DNA from: Syncephalis fuscata
Lineage: Eukaryota; Zoopagomycota; Zoopagomycetes; Zoopagales; Piptocephalidaceae
Assembly (NCBI GenBank): GCA_025786725.1
Contig: JAHLTZ010000013.1
Coordinates: 186,001 to 250,000, forward strand
DNA: 64,000 bases
Direction: 5' to 3'
Below are positions 56,549-64,000 of this stretch, piece by piece. The notes under the pieces were generated by a model, which saw only the letters and a program-made list of their open reading frames with translations, ran no database searches and was not told the DNA's origin. Numbering within the stretch: position 1 is the stretch's first letter; each line of letters opens with the position of its first letter. Position numbers and translations under genes: made by a program.

Positions 56549-59500
56549 GATGAAAGGTCACAAAAAAGCTAGCTTGTAATACAGCTTTTGCAAACGACAA
56601 CAATGATAGTAGCAGTGACAGGAGAGGTGGTAGAGGAAATGGTAGTAGTTATAGCAGATGACAATGGAGGTACAGTAATAGGTAATGGAGAGAAAGTGTT
56701 GCAGATGTGCTGTGCTGTGTTAATGGTGGGGGGGAACGCGATACGTGAGAATGTCAAAGGACGAGAGTAAAGCGGGAACAAGGTGTATATATATATATGT
56801 AGAGCGGTATATATATTGTAGTGAACCGAGCCGGTTTAGCGTGAGAAACTAGTTTGCCGGAAAAGCAAAAACTTTCCACAGTGCTATAGCTTATAGTTAT
56901 TTGTCGTCAGGACCAAAGGTAGCTTGGTGTGTTCAAGTTCGTATTGGCTATAAGTGGTATAAATTCGTTAGTAAGAAAACCAGTTAAAAAGCGAGAAAAC
57001 TCAAAACAAAGGGCAGCGCGTGGTAGTGGAAAACAGGGTAAACGCGAGTTTTAGCGCGACAATTTGTTAAAAACTTGTTATTTCGTTATCGTTAATGGAA
57101 AAAGTCAATAGATAGAAGGAAAGAAGAAAAGTGTAATGGAAGGAGGGAGGGAAATGTGAAACGGCGAAATAGGCAAGGAGATGTTGATTGCCATAGTAGA
57201 ACCGGTCACATTAAATTAACCGTTATATTTATATAGGCAAATTGCCGTGCCGCCACATTATTCGCGTGGAAAAAAAACTGGACTAATAGAACAATCACAC
57301 GTATAATAGAAAGGCAACAACCATGAGTGCAGCTATGAAATTACACAATGGATTACTCCGTATCTCCATTTAGACACGAATAAGACGTAGGTTTAATTGC
57401 TTTGACAATCTATAAGAGGAAAAGCGAGTATCTATACACGGCAACAAGGAACAAACAGCCGATGGACATGTGACATATTGCAACGCAAAAATTTGATAGA
57501 TAATAAAGACATGTACAAAACAGGAAAGACAATAAAGCAACATATATATGCACGCCAATACCTACCTTGAAGGGAACTGTGTGCAGGGTAATAATCAATG
57601 TAGGACAAGCACGGTAGAGTAAGCAAGATAGAAACAATGTACGAAGGAGAACCACTGTGGCTTTGATGCCAAGCAAGCGTGGGATGTTATGAGTAATGAA
57701 GATAGAGTGGGGAGCAGTAAAATATATTGAAAGAGTAATGATCGTTAGCGTTAATCGTCAATATTTGAGTGTGTTGATGTAGCGTTGTTGTTTTGTTTGT
57801 GTTGTCGTTGTTTCGTCTCAAGTGAATACGTGTGAGTGAGGTGTGTGTGAGTAAAGTTGAGTGGAAGAGTGAACGAACGGATTGACTGGGATTGAAATCA
57901 ATAAGCCAAAGTGAGAATGTAGGAAGTTGGCAAGGTAGAAAGGGGATAGAGAAAAGCGGCAAAGTTAAACGGCGGCAACAAGCAGATAGATAAAAGGAGA
58001 AATGATATGGATAGTTGGTAGTTGTGTAGAACAGGTGGGTTGCCTTGGAGAAAGCATAGGATATATAGTTGTAAGTCATCATGTGGTAGGTGTGCATTTT
58101 TGCACAGCCACGGTTACAATAATATGTGTGTCACTCCTAAGATGGAGACATCGTATCACATCGACACATTGCGCATTCTCCATCCTCGTCGCTGGAATGA
58201 ATGAATGAGAACCACATGTAGCGATTTGCTCTAAACAGTAGAGGCATCGCCGAATACAGCACAATAAGCATGCCATTCGTTGGCCTTTATCGCCCCTATC
58301 CAAGCTTCAGACCTATAGATCGTCGTCGGTCATTCTTATCCGCGCGTGATGCATGTCCTCGTGCCCCGCGCTATTTGCCGCACTATTTTCGGCAATCAAT
58401 AGGGAATCATACTTTCTACGTCACGGAGCACTGTTACGGATAAAGCAGCACACCACGTGCGTACAAGTAGCAGTTGGGTTTTAACATGGCGCTTATTTGC
58501 GCGATAGGAACAAACAAACAAACAAGTAAACAAGTAACAATGACTGGCTTAAACGGAATGTGAATCCTAAACGGTATTTGTTTTACTTATGATCACTAGA
58601 CGACCGGCCATCTGCATTCCAAACGACAATAATCATAACAATAAATTACTATTTGCCTGCATCAAAGACTCCTAACCAAGGAGAAGGGCCTGTCTGTATC
58701 ATCACTATTGCTACAGAATGTTGTTGGGGCAAGTTCAGGATGGCTAAAGATAGACCGTTAACAAGGAAAATACCATTATAAAACTTGTCCAATCATCATT
58801 TTGATCACATTGCTTGCAGCCATGATGGTCGTAAAATGTAATAAAACGTGTTCCATTGCCTTATTGGGCAGTGAAAAAATGACCTCAAGGTACTCAATAT
58901 AGCAAATGGGCACGAGGTAGCAAGAACATATCTGGTGATTGTAACATGACCATTTATTATTGCCTTTAAAGGTACTCTCTCTATGTAGATAGAATAGACT
59001 AGCCAAATAGCCACAAGACAATTGCTATTACGATGATCATCGTCATAGCAGCACTGATAGTGATAATACAAAGTTAGGTATGATGCTACCATAATTGTAA
59101 CTAATAACCGATGACCTGTTACCACGACTATAACGTATTTTACCATTGATGTCACGGTGATGCCATTGGACTTGCAATAATATGAATTCAGGTTTTATTT
59201 TAATATGGATTCAAACTGCTGCAAGACATTGCCAGACTACAGGTGAGATGCTAGCAATAGTGTTAGTGTGGTGGTGTGGCACTAGTAATTAGTGCCTGTG
59301 ATCGGACTGTGAACTTCATATTTCAAAAATAATGTAACACGTTGTATCATCGGCTGGACATGGAAAGTTTCACATGGCAAGGCTGTACAATTCATAGCTT
59401 AATTTAGGAAATAATCTAATAAACAACATTTTTATTATTATTTAATAGTGATAATTGTAGTGAAAACAACACTAATACTATTGATATTAATATTAATTGC

Positions 59501-59549
59501 AATTATAATAAAATAGTGATTTATTGAATGAATCAAAATACGCCTAGCG
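56549..59549. other. 3-kb intergenic region
   Basis: Upstream of the transporter gene (minus) and downstream of the thymidylate synthase gene (also minus). A (TA)n run lies at about 56783-56799. The area at 58.2-58.5 kb is less AT-rich than its surroundings, but I recognise no tRNA, snRNA or coding frame there. ORFs listed in all frames at 57.4-58.3 kb are short and mutually overlapping; I see no supported gene. Confidence 0.45.
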
Positions 59550-60608
<1,059 letters not shown>

Positions 60609-60949
60609 CGCTACTATGTTAGACTATAATAAACCAAGTTTCTTTTAATTTAACTAGTGGATTTGTCAAATACAAAAACAAAGAATATTTTTACGATCAA
60701 AGGTAAATAAATTGCAATTGATTGCAAAGAAATATAACCATACGCGTAAATAGAATGGAAAATAAGTAATATCAATAGTAATCTACTAATAATGTTATTA
60801 ATAATGATAATAATAGATTTAATACACTCTATCGACTACACTTCTCTCTTTTTGTTTACTTTAAGCTTTTTATGCTTGTTTGTTGGTCAGCCTTTGTTTA
60901 AACACCGATCTGACTGTCGTTTCTTCTCTAGTTTACTTGCGCGTCTATT
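60609..60949. promoter_or_regulatory. Divergent promoter with ACGCGT box
   Basis: 341 bp between the start codons of thymidylate synthase and CSM1. A palindromic ACGCGT lies at 60742-60747. Another ACGCGT is in the first CSM1 intron at 61057-61062. ACGCGT is the MCB element bound by the MBF factor at G1/S in yeasts, where the thymidylate synthase gene CDC21 is a classic target. Confidence 0.55.
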
Positions 60950-62502
60950 ATGCCTCAAAACGACTTGAATAGCAATCCTGGCGAGGAGAATGTGTTTGTA
61001 GAAAAGGTAATTGCATTGATTTGTGTACTAGTCTTAGTCTTTACCTACTTACAATAACGCGTATATAATAGCGAAGTCGTGGTCGTCCACGCAAGGGCGA
61101 GAAACGTCCCGCGAAACGACCACCCGGTATGTTTAGTAGAAATACTACTATTTTTAATTTAAAAATATAATGGCTCTAACTAGTCGGCGGTGCAGTTAAA
61201 AGAATGAAGGCCACAGCTCCAAGCAGTACATGGTTAAAAACAAACCAAGAGCTGTCAAGTAGCCGGTCAAATAGCAAAGATCTAGTATTGGATAATGACA
61301 TGGATATGCTAGATATGGATACAGATATGACAGGATACACTGGACAGAATGGATTGGAAACAATGGATGTCTCTGATACTGTCGAAAAACGACCTAAGCG
61401 AGCCTTGACACAAAAGCCAAGTGAAAGTAAAGCATTGCAAGGTATGAAATTAGCATACCAATTTAATGACAACTAATTAAAAGTACAATAATAAATATGA
61501 ATTAATGTTAAAAGACAATACTACAAAATCCAGCTATAAAACACGATCATCTTTAGGAACAGCTGGTGAAATGGATATATCCTTTGAAACCTCTGACTTG
61601 ACAAAACCATGGCTTTCTATGAACATTGAAGAGGTAAATCATTAAACATATAATTAAATGGATTTATTACTAATTGTGCGGTAGCTACGTCAATCATACA
61701 CCAAACTGCATTCACGTCATCATAAACTGCGTGAATTAAGAGAAACGGAAGCGGAAAAGTTATTACAACGCTACAAGAAAAGTATGGAAGCAGAGATGAC
61801 AGGCAAGTAGACAAATAAAGTAATAATGATATATAATACTAATTAATACGGTATAGCAATGTCAGATCAGCTAAAATTACTTCAAGAAGAGAATCAACAT
61901 TTACAACAGGTTGGATTAACACACCAGAAGCAATGAATCAGAAAGAGGGGACAACGGGCATCAAACAACACCAAAGAATAATAAATTAAGTAAGTTCTGA
62001 TTTATATTAATAATAACAAATACCAACCAACTGTTACTATTCAATAGTTGCAGAGCTTAAGGAAGAGCTTAAATCGGCCAAGGAACGAGAACAAGACTAT
62101 ATTGATCAATTGGAACAGTTACAATCAAGTGAACTTTTGGAACTATATTCAAAGTTAACTGGTGCAGTTATTACACGCCAAACAACAGAAGATCCACGGG
62201 ATATAGTATTTGACTTTGTGCACGAAGGTCGTAATGGAGGTAAGTTGGCATTAGTAGATAAATAACAAATAATTAATAAACTGTAATTAGTTATTCAATA
62301 TCGACTAATATTCTCGCTTGAAGATGAAGATATTGAATTTATGCCGACCATGGATGCAGAAAGTGATCCAGAAATGTGGAGTCGTTTGCCAGAATTTATG
62401 CGTGAACCTCTTTTATTTAACCAAGAAGAGCTATCGATGTTCTTTTGGCGAGTCAGTAACCATTTGAATCATCAGCATAAATCAAAGCGTCCCGTAGTCT
62501 AA
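60950..62502 (+). CDS. CSM1: Monopolin/kinetochore subunit Csm1/Pcs1
   Basis: Exons: 60950-61006, 61072-61126, 61184-61441, 61515-61633, 61685-61802, 61857-about 61989 (with one break), 62048-62239 and 62291-62502. The N-terminus has an AT-hook, RSRGRPRKGEKR. A central coiled coil (LKLLQEENQHLQ, ELKEELKSAKEREQD) leads to the C-terminal Csm1/Pcs1 globular domain: LLELYSKLTGAVI, VFDFVHEGRNG, IQYRLIFSLEDEDIEFMP, FFWRVSNHL. In yeasts it clamps kinetochore microtubule sites and, with Lrs4/Mde4, controls rDNA. The intron at 61803 starts GCAAGT (GC-AG). The frame breaks once near 61910-61945. Identity rests on the C-terminal domain, which is clear. Confidence 0.82.
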
Positions 62503-62702
62503 TACAAACATATCACTACTGTGTTTGTTTATCTAGTTTTTTGTGGTTATTATTGTTGTTAATATTAATGATAATGACATGGCCATTAGTTTATTAGTAA
62601 TATTACATTTTTACTGAAACGACTAATGCTACATTAATTAATGATTACATGTCAATTGTATATTTATGGCTAAATAGTTGTCACTTTTTACTAATAATGT
62701 GC

Positions 62703-63464
62703 TTAATTTTTAACAGCATTATTAATAAGCAATATTTTCGTGCCCGTGGTTGATACGCAGGCCATAAAGTGGCCATACTTAAAGTGTGCTTCAATTTTCC
62801 ATGCGGGTACAACTTGACCGGTTTCTATGTGTACATAGGCTGGTGTAATGATAACCGACTTTGTAGTAAGAGGGGCATTGAGTAGATGATAGTGCTGTTG
62901 TTGCTTCTTCTTTTTGTCTTGTACCATAATCTCTGTTAGATCACTGTTAGACGCAGGAACATTGATGTGCTTGGCCATTATTTGATATGCTTCTTTTGGC
63001 CTAATGTAATTGGCTACGGCGTGAGGACTCCAAGCCGAAACACCATCGATATTATGGCTAAAACTGTCGCTATAATTGATAACCTTGTTTTCAGCATCAA
63101 GATTTACGTTAATATCACCGTTGAATACTTCAACGCCGTGAATTTGTTGCTTAAGATAAAAATGGGCCATAAACGGCATTTTGGACTCATATTCATTAAC
63201 AATGATATAATCTCCCTTTGCCACATTAAGCTTTTGTTCAACAAACTTACTCATGGAATCCTTAGGAGTATCTTGTTTTAATGACGGTTGCATATTGTAT
63301 TCCTCAAGCATTTTAGACATAAAACTAAACTCGGCAACTTGCGGTACATTCACATAGATCGGCTTAGTAGACAAATAATCTTCATTTTCAGGCTGAACAC
63401 TACTACCTATTGCCAGGGCAGCAAGGGTAATTGTACCAATGATAGTAGAAAATCTAAAAAACAT
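62703..63464 (-). CDS. Secreted fungalysin (M36) propeptide-only protein
   Basis: 253 residues in one exon from ATG 63464 to TAA 62703. Signal peptide MFFRFSTIIGTITLAALAIG. The body is the propeptide of M36 fungalysin proteases: an FTP motif (PFMAHFYLKQQIHGVEVFNG, DINVNLDAENKVINYSDSF) and the later PepSY-like end (AYVHIETGQVVPAWKIEAHF, FMACVSTTGTKILLIN). In full fungalysins the propeptide folds and inhibits the catalytic domain until cleaved. Here the stop comes exactly where the catalytic domain should start. There is no HExxH, and the next 200 bp hold no further exon, since the convergent CSM1 gene ends at 62502. It may be a free inhibitor/chaperone or a truncated gene. Confidence 0.78.
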   Translation of the reverse strand: MFFRFSTIIGTITLAALAIGSSVQPENEDYLSTKPIYVNVPQVAEFSFMSKMLEEYNMQPSLKQDTPKDSMSKFVEQKLNVAKGDYIIVNEYESKMPFMAHFYLKQQIHGVEVFNGDINVNLDAENKVINYSDSFSHNIDGVSAWSPHAVANYIRPKEAYQIMAKHINVPASNSDLTEIMVQDKKKKQQQHYHLLNAPLTTKSVIITPAYVHIETGQVVPAWKIEAHFKYGHFMACVSTTGTKILLINNAVKN

Positions 63465-64000
63465 CTTAATCCGTAATCAATTGATACGAATGGCGATTAA
63501 ATGATAGTTGCAAAACTGAAGATAACAAAAGCAAGAACAACAACAACAATAAAGCTATTTAGAATCAATTGAAGTAAAAATTGAATAAATTCGTTACAGT
63601 GTATTGAATAGAGGAGAGATACAGAGGTACAATTGAACGAAAAACAATTCGTTTTAAATACATCAATCAATCTCCGAAGACATAAGTATCACCATCTGAA
63701 ACAAGTTAATATTTTTGGCAAATGACATGTTATCAACGTGTATATTGGATTTCAAATGGGCAATTGGGACACATGGCGATCACGTTGTATCTGAATAGTG
63801 CACGGCGATTGAATAAGTGATTTACCGAGATATTTCGTATTTTAGTAATAACGTCTATTGTATAGGTAAATACCTGATTATAATACATATAAATTCGATA
63901 AGATTATTAATATAACCATTTAACAATTAATAGAAACAGTAATAATAATAATAATAATAATAAATGTAATGTCTATAGATATAATTACGAATAGAATACG
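63465..64000. other. Upstream region of the propeptide gene
   Basis: Promoter side of the minus-strand gene, ending in an (AAT)n run at about 63938-63963. No second gene is visible before the window ends. Confidence 0.45.

Noticed and set aside
57370-58303. Several overlapping 60-136 codon ORFs on both strands
   Set aside because: They conflict with each other, lack introns or domains and have no homologous motif; probably chance.
58200-58500. Less AT-rich island considered as an snRNA, SRP or RNase P RNA gene
   Set aside because: No U1, U2, U4, U5 or U6 core motif, Sm site or Pol III box pair could be found.

Overview
The window is nuclear DNA from an AT-rich, intron-dense fungus, most likely an early-diverging (non-Dikarya) lineage; I cannot name the species. 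The evidence is eukaryotic: genes are split by many 45-110 nt GT-AG introns, most of them ending in TAG, and the proteins are classic fungal ones. These include Pol III subunit RPC53/RPC4, exosome RRP41, SF3b subunit Rds3/PHF5A, a TCERG1-type WW/FF protein, an Nup58-type FG nucleoporin, thymidylate synthase, the monopolin subunit Csm1/Pcs1, a Vcx1-type exchanger, an Avt-type transporter, a TRIC channel and a fungalysin propeptide. There are no operons.

Layout. 1-765: 3' end of a PDK/BCKDK-type kinase. 1.0-4.1 kb: RPC53 (-) and RRP41 (+) share a 177-bp divergent promoter. 5.8-7.7 kb: FAD-dependent oxidoreductase (-). 9.3-10.6 kb: Vcx1-like Ca2+/H+ exchanger lacking its C-terminus. 10.7-23.3 kb: a retrotransposon block made of a 5'-truncated Ty1/copia element (-), a complete Ty3/gypsy chromovirus with two nearly identical LTRs (-), and a 5'-truncated second gypsy element (+). 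23.3-25.5 kb: two members of a secreted four-cysteine protein family, one cut by the second gypsy LTR. 27.1-30.4 kb: multi-pass membrane protein and TRIC channel. 31.5-32.5 kb: a decayed member of the secreted family. 33.2-39.0 kb: nucleoporin, RGG protein and TCERG1. 40.7-44.5 kb: F-box protein, fasciclin protein and Rds3. 45.9-47.9 kb: a degenerate PDK pseudokinase and a small CxC-rich protein. 48.7-52.2 kb: another secreted-family member and a disordered acidic protein. 55.0-56.5 kb: amino-acid transporter. 59.5-62.5 kb: thymidylate synthase and CSM1 share a divergent promoter with an ACGCGT box. 62.7-63.5 kb: propeptide-only fungalysin relative.

Two themes stand out. The first is an unfamiliar family of secreted, four-cysteine, multi-exon proteins with a shared TATAAATA promoter; three full-length-type copies and one truncated copy lie next to retrotransposons and duplicated DNA. 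The second is that many conserved single-copy genes carry a one-base frame break, mostly apparent single-base deletions, while the long retroelement ORFs are unbroken. This suggests uncorrected long-read consensus errors, though decay cannot be excluded. The clearest mechanistic signal is a -1 ribosomal frameshift site between gag and pol of the chromovirus: slippery heptamer GGGAAAA, a 6-nt spacer and a perfect 8-bp stem.
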